From the NCBI RefSeq assembly GCF_001280595.1, contig NZ_LITU01000021.1, forward strand, positions 8,635 to 56,722: a stretch of DNA of 48,088 nt. The letters run 5' to 3'. The notes beneath the pieces were generated by a model. The model made no database searches. It was not told the origin of the DNA and saw nothing but the letters and a program-made list of their open reading frames with translations. This document shows, in pieces, positions 23,574-30,681 of the stretch (position 1 is its first letter; every line of letters starts with the position of its first letter). Origin of the DNA: Paenibacillus xylanivorans (lineage in GTDB: Bacteria; Bacillota; Bacilli; Paenibacillales; Paenibacillaceae). Made by a program: the position numbers and the translations under genes.

Positions 23574-24191
23574 TTAGTCTAAAGGCGTTTCTTCCATTTT
23601 TACCGCTTTGAAAATTCGGTAGCCTTTATCCTTCGTTACTTCCTCCACTCGTCCAAAGAGAGATTCCAGCTTCGCTTTCGCCGAAGGCGCTCCCTGCTTT
23701 TTCTGAATGACAATCCATAACGCTCCGCCCACCTTCAAATGACGATGTGCCTGTTCAAAGATCGTATGCACGGTTTCCTTACCCGCACGGATCGGAGGAT
23801 TGGTTAGAACCGCGTCAAAGTCTTCCTTTTTAACTTCAGCCAGAAGATTGCTTTGCATAACGGTTACATTCGTTATGCCATTCGCTTTTGCATTTTCCCT
23901 GGAAAGCTCAACTGCTCTCTCATTGATATCGATCATGGTGACATGTCCATCCGGTACAAGTTTAGCTGCTGTAAGACCAATTGGCCCATACCCGCAACCC
24001 ACATCCAGTACATGAGCTCCAGCAGGCAACTCTATAGCATCAATCAGCACTCTGCTGCCGTAATCGATTCCGTTTTTGGAAAATACCCCTGCATCCGTAA
24101 CGAGTCGTAATTTCCATCCGCGTAGCTCCGCTTCTGTAGCCCGTCTGTCATGTGCCACCTGCGGTTTGTCCGAATAATAATGATTGGACAT
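23574..24191 (-). CDS. Class I SAM-dependent methyltransferase, RsmC-like (YbxB)
   Basis: The protein (about 205 aa) has a Rossmann methyltransferase fold: motif I LDVGCGYGPIGLTAAKLVPD, motif II VTMIDINERAVELSRENAKA, and motif IV LTNPPIRAG, the NPP motif typical of N-methylation of a base amino group. It resembles the C-terminal catalytic half of RsmC (16S G1207 N2-methyltransferase). The N-terminal half is absent, as in other Firmicute homologs such as B. subtilis YbxB at the same locus. The rRNA target is therefore an inference. The start at 24191 (MSNHYYSDKP) is preferred by homology; a GTG four codons upstream is also possible. It follows the rplL terminator. Confidence 0.88.
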   Translation of the reverse strand: MSNHYYSDKPQVAHDRRATEAELRGWKLRLVTDAGVFSKNGIDYGSRVLIDAIELPAGAHVLDVGCGYGPIGLTAAKLVPDGHVTMIDINERAVELSRENAKANGITNVTVMQSNLLAEVKKEDFDAVLTNPPIRAGKETVHTIFEQAHRHLKVGGALWIVIQKKQGAPSAKAKLESLFGRVEEVTKDKGYRIFKAVKMEETPLD

Positions 24192-24222
24192 GTCCTCACT
24201 CACTTTCCATTTACAATTACAG

Positions 24223-24258
24223 CAACAAACCCCTTGATATAAGTCAAGGGGTTTGTTG
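24223..24258 (-). terminator. Terminator after rplL
   Basis: CCCCTTGA/TCAAGGGG form an 8-bp stem (24230-24251), extended by AACAAA/TTTGTT flanks, with TTTGTTG downstream on the minus strand. It lies 30 bases after the rplL stop. Because it is nearly symmetrical it could act in both directions. Some read-through into the methyltransferase gene is expected because no separate promoter was found for that gene. Confidence 0.8.
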
Positions 24259-24287
24259 TTTTGTTCATTTAGCTAATGAAAGCCAAA

Positions 24288-24650
24288 TTATTTAACTTCG
24301 ATTGTAGCGCCTGCTTCTTCAAGCTTAGCTTTAACCGTTTCTGCTTCTTCTTTGCTAACTTTTTCTTTCAATGCTTTTGGAGCATTGTCAACTACTTCTT
24401 TTGCTTCTTTCAGGCCAAGACCTGTGATTTCGCGAACTGCTTTGATAACGTTGATTTTGGAAGCACCAGCGCTAGTCAAGATTACGTCGAACTCGGATTG
24501 CTCAGCTTCTGCAGCAGCAGCGCCTGCACCTGCAGCAGCTACTGGAGCTGCAGCAGTTACGCCGAATTCTTCTTCGATTGCTTTAACGAGATCGTTCAGT
24601 TCCAGTACAGTCATGCCTTTGATTGCTTCCAAGATTTGCTCTTTACTCAT
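24288..24650 (-). CDS. rplL: 50S ribosomal protein L7/L12
   Basis: L7/L12 forms the flexible stalk that recruits translation GTPases. The 120 aa acidic protein has the N-terminal dimerisation helices ([20 protein letters not shown]), an alanine-rich hinge ([19 protein letters not shown]) and the C-terminal GTPase-binding domain ([20 protein letters not shown]). It lies 71 bases after rplJ, and a GGAGG precedes the ATG. Confidence 0.98.
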   Translation of the reverse strand: MSKEQILEAIKGMTVLELNDLVKAIEEEFGVTAAAPVAAAGAGAAAAEAEQSEFDVILTSAGASKINVIKAVREITGLGLKEAKEVVDNAPKALKEKVSKEEAETVKAKLEEAGATIEVK

Positions 24651-24721
24651 GATTGAACCTCCATATATAATATTATTTTTTTTATTTCATCACTGCCTAA
24701 GCAGCATTTAGATCAAGTTGC

Positions 24722-25225
24722 TTACGCGCCTTGTTCTTCTTTTTCTGCAACTGCTTTAACCGCAAGCGCGAAGTTGCGCACTGGCGCTTGAAGCACGCTG
24801 AGGAGCATGGAGAGGAGACCTTCGCGGGATGGCAATTCTGCCAATGCTTTGACTTCTTCTACTCCAATTACGCGACCTTCTACAACTGCACCTTTCAATT
24901 CCAGTGCATCGTTCTTTTTCGCGAAGTCGTTCAGAATTTTGGCTGGAGCCACAACGTCGTCTACGCTGAATGCAATTGCACTAGGACCTGTCAGTACTTC
25001 ATTAAGTTCTGTCAGTTCTGCTGCAGCTGCTGCGCGGCGAAGCAACGAGTTTTTCAGCACTTGGAATTCGATTCCGGCTTCACGAAGCTGCTTACGCAGC
25101 TCAGTTACTTGGGCAACGTTCAATCCGCGATAGTCAACAACAACGGTCGTAGCGCTCTCGCGCAATTTTGCTGTTACTACATCAACGGACTCTTGTTTTG
25201 CTTGAATCACTTTTGCGTTTGCCAA
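24722..25225 (-). CDS. rplJ: 50S ribosomal protein L10 (TTG start)
   Basis: L10 anchors the L7/L12 dimers on the ribosome and, bound to L12, represses its own mRNA. The 167 aa protein contains the N-terminal rRNA-binding domain ([20 protein letters not shown]) and the C-terminal L12-binding helix. The TTG at 25225 (then [10 protein letters not shown]) is chosen because GGAGG lies 8 bases upstream and homologs start MANA; a GTG three codons earlier overlaps the Shine-Dalgarno. It is preceded by an L10 leader with an attenuator. Confidence 0.96.
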   Translation of the reverse strand: MANAKVIQAKQESVDVVTAKLRESATTVVVDYRGLNVAQVTELRKQLREAGIEFQVLKNSLLRRAAAAAELTELNEVLTGPSAIAFSVDDVVAPAKILNDFAKKNDALELKGAVVEGRVIGVEEVKALAELPSREGLLSMLLSVLQAPVRNFALAVKAVAEKEEQGA

Positions 25226-25240
25226 ACTGTACACCTCCTG

Positions 25241-25421
25241 ATCAAATTTATCCCATTAAGAAAAGCCTCCGTAGAATCACGAAGGCTTGATATATACTCA
25301 TAACCGATTTGCATCGTTCTAAGTTCTATAATCACACCTCGGCAGGAAATTAAGCCAAATGGCACCTACTGTCTACGGCAAGCATATTCAAATGTCAACG
25401 GTCAGCCACTCGGACTCACAA
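25241..25421 (-). promoter_or_regulatory. L10 (rplJ) leader with attenuator
   Basis: The transcribed leader contains GTAGACAGTAGGTGCC and GGCTTAATTTCCTGCCGAGG, the conserved blocks of the ribosomal protein L10 leader, which L10-(L12)4 binds. It ends in a terminator-like hairpin: AAGCCTTCGT/ACGGAGGCTT, 10 bp, then TTCTTAAT (about 25255-25289). This is the known autoregulation point for rplJ-rplL in Firmicutes. Confidence 0.85.
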
Positions 25422-25428
25422 CTTTTAT

Positions 25429-25457
25429 AGATTATCAGAACAGGACAAGCCTGTCAA
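25429..25457 (-). promoter_or_regulatory. Sigma-A promoter of rplJ-rplL
   Basis: The minus strand reads TTGACA-N17-TAATCT, with the -35 at 25452-25457 and the -10 at 25429-25434. The -35 lies just beyond the rplA stop. A small ACAGG/CCTGT inverted repeat overlaps the spacer and could also slow rplA transcripts. Confidence 0.82.
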
Positions 25458-25463
25458 GTGATA

Positions 25464-26156
25464 TTATCTAAAAGATGCTGCGTTCACGCGTGCGCCAGGG
25501 CCCATCGTGGAAGAAAGACTTACATTCTTCAGATAAACACCTTTTGCTGCCGCCGGTTTAGCACGAGTCAAAGCATCCATGAGAGCTTTAAGGTTCTCAT
25601 TCAGTTGCTCTGCAGAGAAAGAAGCTTTACCGATCGGTGCATGAATTTGACCTGCACGATCCAGACGATATTCGATTTTACCGGCTTTAATTTCTTGAAC
25701 AGCCTTGGATACATCGAAAGTTACCGTTCCGGCTTTAGGGTTAGGCATCAGGCCTTTACCGCCGAGCAGACGGCCCAATTTACCTACTTCACTCATCATA
25801 TCCGGTGTCGCTACGCAGACGTCGAATTCGAACCAGCCTTGTTGAATTTTGTTGATCATGTCTGCATCACCAACATAATCCGCGCCAGCCGCTTCCGCTT
25901 CTTTCGCTTTGTCACCTTTTGCAAATACCAATACGCGTTGTGTTTTACCTGTGCCGTGTGGCAAGACAACAACACCACGTACAGCCTGGTCTTGTTTACG
26001 CGGGTCTACGCCCAAGCGTACTGCCGCTTCGATAGTTTCATCGAATTTTGCAGTGGCTGCCTTCTTCACAAGCTCTACAGCTTCAGAAGGCTCGTATGTT
26101 GCTTCGCTGTCAATCAGCTTAGCAGCTTCCAGGTATTTTTTACCGTGTTTAGCCAT
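25464..26156 (-). CDS. rplA: 50S ribosomal protein L1
   Basis: L1 forms the mobile stalk at the E site and often represses its own operon by binding the mRNA. The 230 aa protein starts [20 protein letters not shown]. It has the two-domain L1 fold with [40 protein letters not shown] and the signature [15 protein letters not shown]. The ATG at 26156 is chosen over a start 14 codons upstream because AGGAGGAATA lies directly before it. Confidence 0.97.
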   Translation of the reverse strand: MAKHGKKYLEAAKLIDSEATYEPSEAVELVKKAATAKFDETIEAAVRLGVDPRKQDQAVRGVVVLPHGTGKTQRVLVFAKGDKAKEAEAAGADYVGDADMINKIQQGWFEFDVCVATPDMMSEVGKLGRLLGGKGLMPNPKAGTVTFDVSKAVQEIKAGKIEYRLDRAGQIHAPIGKASFSAEQLNENLKALMDALTRAKPAAAKGVYLKNVSLSSTMGPGARVNAASFR

Positions 26157-26201
26157 GTTATATTCCTCCTTTGTGGTGTTAGCGGATATACCTCCCACAT
26201 C

Positions 26202-26224
26202 AACCGGCCGCGAATCGGCCGGCT
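26202..26224 (-). other. Hairpin between rplK and rplA
   Basis: AGCCGGCCG and CGGCCGGTT pair over 9 bp around ATTCG. No U-run follows. It lies between the rplK stop and the rplA Shine-Dalgarno. It could be a processing site or part of an L1-binding element; neither is proven by the sequence. Confidence 0.55.
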
Positions 26225-26251
26225 TTACGAAGCCATGTTTCAGATGAAAAA

Positions 26252-26677
26252 TTAGTCTTCGATGGTGATACCCATGCTGCGGGCAGTACCTTCGACCATA
26301 CGCATTGCGGACTCAACGTTCGCTGCATTCAGGTCAGGCATTTTTTGTTCCGCGATTTGACGTACCGCATCACGTTTAACGGTAGCGACTTTTTTCTTGT
26401 TCGGTTCGCCAGATCCTTTTTCTACTTTAGCTGCCACTTTCAACAGAACTGCTGCTGGTGGAGTTTTAGTAATGAAAGTAAAGGAACGGTCTTCGAATAC
26501 TGTGATTTCAACAGGAATAATCAATCCCGCTTGATCGGCTGTACGAGCGTTGAATTCTTTACAGAATGCCATGATGTTGACACCTGCTTGACCCAAAGCT
26601 GGACCTACCGGAGGCGCTGGATTCGCTTTACCTGCTGGAATTTGCAGTTTTACCATTTTGATTACCTTTTTTGCCAT
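26252..26677 (-). CDS. rplK: 50S ribosomal protein L11
   Basis: L11 binds the GTPase-associated centre of 23S rRNA and is required for the RelA-type stringent response. The 141 aa protein has [20 protein letters not shown], with the proline-rich thiopeptide-contact segment in ordinary form, and the C-terminal RNA-binding domain ending [13 protein letters not shown]. The ATG at 26677 is chosen because GGAGG lies 8 bases upstream; a GTG three codons earlier overlaps it. Confidence 0.97.
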   Translation of the reverse strand: MAKKVIKMVKLQIPAGKANPAPPVGPALGQAGVNIMAFCKEFNARTADQAGLIIPVEITVFEDRSFTFITKTPPAAVLLKVAAKVEKGSGEPNKKKVATVKRDAVRQIAEQKMPDLNAANVESAMRMVEGTARSMGITIED

Positions 26678-26745
26678 GATTGACACCTCCTTGCAAAATA
26701 GTGGTTAACGGGCCTCTCAGCCCTCCCACAAGAAACTTGAAGAAA

Positions 26746-27279
26746 CTATATCTTCTCCACTTGCGTGTATTCCAACTCAAGCGGTGTTTCCCGTCCAAAC
26801 ATGTTCACGTGCACTTTCAACTTGCTTTTGTCTACCAAAATTTCTTCCACGGAGCCCACAAAATTCGCAAAAGGACCAACTTTAATACGTACGGATTCCT
26901 TAATATCGAATTCAATTTTAGGCTTAGGCTCAACCATGCCCATATGCTTCAGAATTTGTTCCACTTCTTCAGGCAGCAAGGCTGTTGGTTTGGACCCGGA
27001 ACCTGTCGAACCGACAAATCCCGTAACACCTGGTGTGTTGCGAACAACATACCAAGAGTCATCCGTCTGGACCATTTCGACCAAGACATAACCGGGGTAA
27101 ACTTTACGCATAACGATTTTTTTCTTACCGTCTTTGTTTACCACTTCTTCTTCCATAGGAACAAGAACGCGGAAAATCTTGTCTTCCATGCCCATGGACT
27201 CTACGCGTTTTTCCAAATTGGCTTTGACCTTATTCTCATACCCTGAATAGGTATGAACGACGTACCATCTTTTTTCCAT
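26746..27279 (-). CDS. nusG: Transcription elongation/termination factor NusG
   Basis: NusG binds RNA polymerase and controls pausing; in Bacillus it promotes sequence-specific pausing. The 177 aa protein has the NGN domain (MEKRWYVVHTYSGYENKVKA, VYPGYVLVEMVQTDDSWYVV RNTPGV in two parts) and a C-terminal KOW domain (SVRIKVGPFANFVGSVEEIL). It follows secE by 22 bases, the standard secE-nusG pair. Confidence 0.97.
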   Translation of the reverse strand: MEKRWYVVHTYSGYENKVKANLEKRVESMGMEDKIFRVLVPMEEEVVNKDGKKKIVMRKVYPGYVLVEMVQTDDSWYVVRNTPGVTGFVGSTGSGSKPTALLPEEVEQILKHMGMVEPKPKIEFDIKESVRIKVGPFANFVGSVEEILVDKSKLKVHVNMFGRETPLELEYTQVEKI

Positions 27280-27301
27280 ATCAAGCCACCTGGGACCCTT
27301 C

Positions 27302-27493
27302 TTAAATAATCGCTTCGATCACAGCGGAGATGCCGATATCAATGACCCAAAAAAACAGCGTCATAACCACAACAGTACCAAGAACGATCAATGTGTAGTT
27401 GGTCAGCTCTTTACGATTAGGCCAGCGAACTTTTTTAAGTTCAGCCCAGCTTTCAGAGAAAAAGGAAATCAGAGATTTGAAACTACGTTTCAC
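27302..27493 (-). CDS. secE: SecE preprotein translocase subunit
   Basis: SecE clamps and stabilises SecY. The 63 aa protein is of the short single-span type of Firmicutes: an amphipathic helix (FFSESWAELKKVRWPNRKEL), then one TM segment (YTLIVLGTVVVMTLFFWVID). The SecY partner gene is at the left edge of the window. It lies 21 bases after rpmG. Confidence 0.95.
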   Translation of the reverse strand: MKRSFKSLISFFSESWAELKKVRWPNRKELTNYTLIVLGTVVVMTLFFWVIDIGISAVIEAII

Positions 27494-27514
27494 GCCGACT
27501 ACACCTCCAAAAAA

Positions 27515-27664
27515 CTATCTGGTTTCGCGATGAGAAGTCTGCTCGTTACAAAACTTGCAAAATTTCTTCATCTCCATGCGGTCGGGGTGATTACGCTTGT
27601 TTTTCGTCGTAGTGTAATTTCTTTGTTTGCAGTTCGTACAAGCCAAAGTAATAATTACCCGCAT
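27515..27664 (-). CDS. rpmG: 50S ribosomal protein L33, zinc-binding (49 aa)
   Basis: Reading from the ATG at 27664 gives [20 protein letters not shown], then [19 protein letters not shown] and a short tail ending SHRETR. CTNC and CKFC are the two CxxC pairs of the zinc-containing L33 form. The gene precedes secE-nusG as in many bacteria. AGGAGGTG-like sequence (GGGAGGTG) lies upstream of the start. The promoter at 27753-27781 serves this unit. Confidence 0.95.
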   Translation of the reverse strand: MRVIITLACTNCKQRNYTTTKNKRNHPDRMEMKKFCKFCNEQTSHRETR

Positions 27665-27752
27665 GATGTACACCTCCCGAAGACTTCCACATTGAAGCGG
27701 AGTCTCTAAATTAATCCTAAAAAAAAGCCGCGAATTTAGGCCTACCTAAAAC

Positions 27753-27781
27753 ACTTTATCATATGGGTATAACCCTGTCAA
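27753..27781 (-). promoter_or_regulatory. Sigma-A promoter of rpmG-secE-nusG
   Basis: The minus strand reads TTGACA-N17-TAAAGT, with the -35 at 27776-27781 and the -10 at 27753-27758, and a TG just before the -10. The leader is about 80 bases and includes a T8 run preceded by only a 3-bp stem, not called as a terminator. The stretch 27782-27920 between this promoter and the sigH terminator shows no other feature. Confidence 0.8.
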
Positions 27782-27920
27782 TGAAAGAATAACCTTTCAT
27801 CATTGGGTAAAAGTTCCTTACAAACACATTTAGTTTCGCATCTCTGTTTTTTCTCTTCTCCTGCATGGACCAAGCGATTACTAGTATAATCATTCTTTCA
27901 CTTTATAAACTTGAGGCAGC

Positions 27921-27946
27921 AAAAAAAGACTCAAACCCCGAGCCTT
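27921..27946 (-). terminator. Terminator after sigH
   Basis: AAGGCTC/GAGTCTT form a 7-bp stem with a GGGGTTT loop (27926-27946), followed by TTTTT on the minus strand. It lies 22 bases after the sigH stop. Confidence 0.85.
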
Positions 27947-27968
27947 TTCCGTCAACGACAACATGTGT

Positions 27969-28613
27969 TCAATTATCTCGAACTTCCAGGTACTTTTCAA
28001 GTTTACGCTTCACGCGCTGAAGTGCATTATCAATGGACTTCACATGTCTGTCCAAATCCACTGCAATCTCTTGATAAGATCTCCCGTCCAGATACAACAT
28101 CAATACTTTACGTTCCAGATCACTCAAAATCTCAGACATCTTATCTTCCAGGCCCACAAACTCTTCCTGATTGATGATAAGCTCTTCCGGATCGCTGACC
28201 TGTGTTCCACAAATCACATCGAGTAACGTACGATCGGACTCTTCGTCATAAATAGGCTTGTCCAGTGATACATAAGAATTAAGCGGAATATGCTTCTGAC
28301 GTGTTGCTGTCTTGATTGCCGTAATAATCTGTCGTGTAATACACAGCTCGGCGAAGGCTTTGAAAGAAGCGAGCTTGTCCCCTTTGAAATCCCTAATGGA
28401 TTTATAGAGTCCAATCATTCCTTCTTGAATGATATCTTCCCGGTCAGCCCCAATCAGAAAATAAGATCTTGCCTTGGCGCGTACAAAGTTACGATATTTG
28501 TTAATCAAAAACTCCAGCGCTTCGCTTTCACCTTCACGGACCGCTTCGACAATGTCTTCGTCACTTTGGTAATCATACTTAGATAACATGATATCTTTGA
28601 GGTCGACACTCAC
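27969..28613 (-). CDS. sigH: RNA polymerase sigma factor SigH (stationary phase/sporulation)
   Basis: SigH directs early sporulation and stationary-phase transcription in Bacillales. The 214 aa protein closely follows the B. subtilis SigH pattern: region 2 (YRNFVRAKARSYFLIGADRE, DIIQEGMIGLYKSIRDFKGD, AFAELCITRQIITAIKTATR) and region 4 (DLERKVLMLYLDGRSYQEIA, HVKSIDNALQRVKRKLEKYL). The GTG at 28613 is chosen because GGAGG lies 8 bases upstream; the longer TTG frame start begins within the leader and overlaps the Shine-Dalgarno. It has its own promoter and terminator. The gene suggests an endospore-forming host. Confidence 0.96.
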   Translation of the reverse strand: MSVDLKDIMLSKYDYQSDEDIVEAVREGESEALEFLINKYRNFVRAKARSYFLIGADREDIIQEGMIGLYKSIRDFKGDKLASFKAFAELCITRQIITAIKTATRQKHIPLNSYVSLDKPIYDEESDRTLLDVICGTQVSDPEELIINQEEFVGLEDKMSEILSDLERKVLMLYLDGRSYQEIAVDLDRHVKSIDNALQRVKRKLEKYLEVRDN

Positions 28614-28675
28614 AGACAATCCCTCCGGCTGCAACGCAAGGTACCCCGTTACTCTACTCTATGAAATATAGGATC

Positions 28676-28705
28676 AGTATATATGATGGTACCTCACACC
28701 GTCAA
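28676..28705 (-). promoter_or_regulatory. Probable sigma-A promoter of sigH
   Basis: The minus strand reads TTGACG-N18-TATACT, with the -35 at 28700-28705 and the -10 at 28676-28681. It lies about 60 bases before the sigH start. In B. subtilis sigH is transcribed by sigma-A under AbrB repression; no AbrB site can be judged by eye. Confidence 0.7.
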
Positions 28706-28784
28706 CCACGCTCTGCCTAAAAAAGAAGATCAATAACATAATTGTCAAGAGTTTCAAAATTCTAATTTCTGTAAAACCATACTC

Positions 28785-29306
28785 TTATTCCCGGCGCCAT
28801 CGCTCAAACTGCTTCAAAACTTCTGGACTTAACTTCCCGCCGAGTGTATTTCGCGTTGCTTTAGCCTGATCTTCTTCCAGACGTTTCTGTAACTCTTTTT
28901 CGTTCTGCTCTACTTCGATCAGCAATTCCCTTGCGGATATACGTAGAGCTCCCTGTCCAAAAATGACATGCTGCTCTACCATATCGCTTGTAGCCACATA
29001 GATTTGGCGTCTTCGCGTGCTTAGTTCCCGAACGAGTCTCTCAATGCATTCGTCTGCCGTCTCTTTTTCCTTTGTAAAAAAGATCTGCACTTTGCTCTGG
29101 GTAAAGGATTTACCGAGTCCAGGCACGAGGTAGGCGTCAAAAACAACAATGACTCTCAAGCCGGAGAATGCCTGATAATCGGCTAGACGAGAGAGAAGCC
29201 TGTTGCGAGCCTCCTCCAATCCACTCTCTGCCAATCGGGATAACTCCGGCCAGTCACCAATCATGTTGTACCCGTCTACAAGAAGCACATCACGGGAATC
29301 AGCCAT
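28785..29306 (-). CDS. rae1: NYN-domain endoribonuclease YacP/Rae1
   Basis: The 173 aa protein has an NYN/PIN-like nuclease domain (VLLVDGYNMIGDWPELSRLA, VIVVFDAYLVPG, TADECIERLVREL, IYVATSDMVEQ), which contains the conserved acidic residues of the family. In B. subtilis the homolog (Rae1) cleaves mRNA in a translation-dependent way at the ribosomal A site. The C-terminus is a charged helix (LIEVEQNEKELQKRLEEDQA), probably coiled coil. It follows rlmB by 5 bases and is clearly co-transcribed with it. Confidence 0.9.
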   Translation of the reverse strand: MADSRDVLLVDGYNMIGDWPELSRLAESGLEEARNRLLSRLADYQAFSGLRVIVVFDAYLVPGLGKSFTQSKVQIFFTKEKETADECIERLVRELSTRRRQIYVATSDMVEQHVIFGQGALRISARELLIEVEQNEKELQKRLEEDQAKATRNTLGGKLSPEVLKQFERWRRE

Positions 29307-29311
29307 ATCTT

Positions 29312-30058
29312 CTAGTCCTGCGCTTGACGCGAGCGGAGCACTTCATACATGACAACCCCCGCTGCCACGGAAGCATTCAGGGAATTAATCTGTCCTTGCA
29401 TCGGTAATTTGATCAGCACATCACATTTCTCACGAATGAGCCGTCCCATCCCCTTGTTCTCGTTCCCGATCACGAGGGCTACCGGGCCTGTAAAGACTCC
29501 GTTCCCGAACACGCTCTCCTGAGCAGCAACATCCGTACCCACAACCCATACGCCCTCTTCCTTAAGACGATCAATGGTTTGCCCCAGATTGCTTACACGA
29601 GCAACTGGCACGTACTCTACCGCACCTGCTGATGTTTTGGATACGGTCACTGTAACTGCAGCTGAGCGCCGTTTGGGTACAATGACACCATGGGCACCTG
29701 TGCAGTCAGCCGTCCGCAAAATCGATCCAAGATTATGAGGATCTTCAATCTCATCCAGCAAAATCAAAAATGGATGTTCATTTTTTGCAGCCGCTGCAGC
29801 AAGAATGTCTTCAACCTCCACATAAGCGTAAGGTGCCGCTTGCGCCACTACTCCCTGGTGTTGAATTCCCGGAACCGTCTGATCCAGTTTACGCTTGTCT
29901 ACGTGCTGAATGACAATACCTAGTTTTTTTGCTTCCGAGATAATCGGTTGAGTCAAATGTTTTTGCGCTGTATCTGCAATCCATATTTTATTAATGGTCC
30001 GGCCTGAACGCAGCGCCTCCGTCACGGAGTGCTTACCGGCGATCCATTCTTCTTCCAT
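29312..30058 (-). CDS. rlmB: 23S rRNA 2'-O-methyltransferase RlmB (TrmH/SpoU family)
   Basis: RlmB methylates the 2'-hydroxyl of a guanosine in 23S rRNA (G2251 in E. coli). The 248 aa protein has an N-terminal substrate-binding domain (EEEWIAGKHSVTEALRSGRT) and the knotted SPOUT domain with motif 1 LDEIEDPHNLGSILRTADCT, motif 2 VALVIGNENKGMG and motif 3 LPMQGQINSLNASVAAGVVM. It is in the operon with mrnC and rae1, a cluster of RNA-processing genes. Confidence 0.94.
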   Translation of the reverse strand: MEEEWIAGKHSVTEALRSGRTINKIWIADTAQKHLTQPIISEAKKLGIVIQHVDKRKLDQTVPGIQHQGVVAQAAPYAYVEVEDILAAAAAKNEHPFLILLDEIEDPHNLGSILRTADCTGAHGVIVPKRRSAAVTVTVSKTSAGAVEYVPVARVSNLGQTIDRLKEEGVWVVGTDVAAQESVFGNGVFTGPVALVIGNENKGMGRLIREKCDVLIKLPMQGQINSLNASVAAGVVMYEVLRSRQAQD

Positions 30059-30084
30059 CTTTGTTCGATCCTCTCTATAACGCC

Positions 30085-30121
30085 CTGTAATTCACTGCGC
30101 CATGATCAGCGCACCTTACAG
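30085..30121 (-). other. Imperfect hairpin between mrnC and rlmB
   Basis: CTGTAA/TTACAG (6 bp) and TGCGC/GCGCA (5 bp) form a stacked stem with a small internal loop and an 8-base loop. There is no U-run. The function is unknown; transcript processing is a guess. Confidence 0.4.
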
Positions 30122-30144
30122 AAGCGGCTTTGTTGTAATTTATA

Positions 30145-30681
30145 TTATTTTGTAGGTAATTGCGAATTTTGTTCGGCATGCTCGATACCCCGACGAATCA
30201 GTTCAATCATGCGATCATGCCGACCACTGCTATAAAGGTAACCGATGAGACATTCCAAAGCTGTGGCATGTCTATATTCCAAAACATCTGCGTTTTTGGG
30301 AATACTGCCGGACTTGGCGTTGCGTCCTTGTCTGACAATGTCACGTTCTTCCTCGGTCAGTTCAGCCTCAATACCTGTGAGAATACGACTCTGTGCCTTC
30401 GCGGATACCAAACCGGTCGCACTACGGTGCAGATGGTTGGGACGCATATTGGCTTTAGATAACAGATACTGCCGTACAGCTACCTCATATACCGCATCAC
30501 CGATATAGGCGAGAGCGATGGGAGGAATCAACCGGGCAGGCCGGGAGGGTGGATAAGGAAACCATCCCCCCTGGTCAACGCTCAGAGATTGTTCATCTGT
30601 CTGTAGTTCCTCCCGTTGCTCGGCATGCTCGACGGATTCAGACAACTTATTCAGTTGTTCCTCGCTCATTTGCGCCGCCAT
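30145..30681 (-). CDS. mrnC: Mini-ribonuclease III (MrnC)
   Basis: MrnC is a dimeric RNase III-type nuclease without a dsRNA-binding domain that matures the ends of 23S rRNA in Bacillus. The RNase III catalytic segment is clear: PPIALAYIGDAVYEVAVRQY and the later VLEYRHATALECLIGYLYSS. The product (178 aa, or 174 from ATG 30669) carries about 45 extra acidic N-terminal residues compared with the compact B. subtilis form (about 143 aa). The start region overlaps the cysS stop; at the inner start the overlap is ATGA, so coupling is likely. Confidence 0.92.
   Translation of the reverse strand: MAAQMSEEQLNKLSESVEHAEQREELQTDEQSLSVDQGGWFPYPPSRPARLIPPIALAYIGDAVYEVAVRQYLLSKANMRPNHLHRSATGLVSAKAQSRILTGIEAELTEEERDIVRQGRNAKSGSIPKNADVLEYRHATALECLIGYLYSSGRHDRMIELIRRGIEHAEQNSQLPTK

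Noticed and set aside
27690..27740. T8 run after the rpmG promoter as a terminator
   Set aside because: Only a 3-bp stem precedes the T-run, so termination is not supported.
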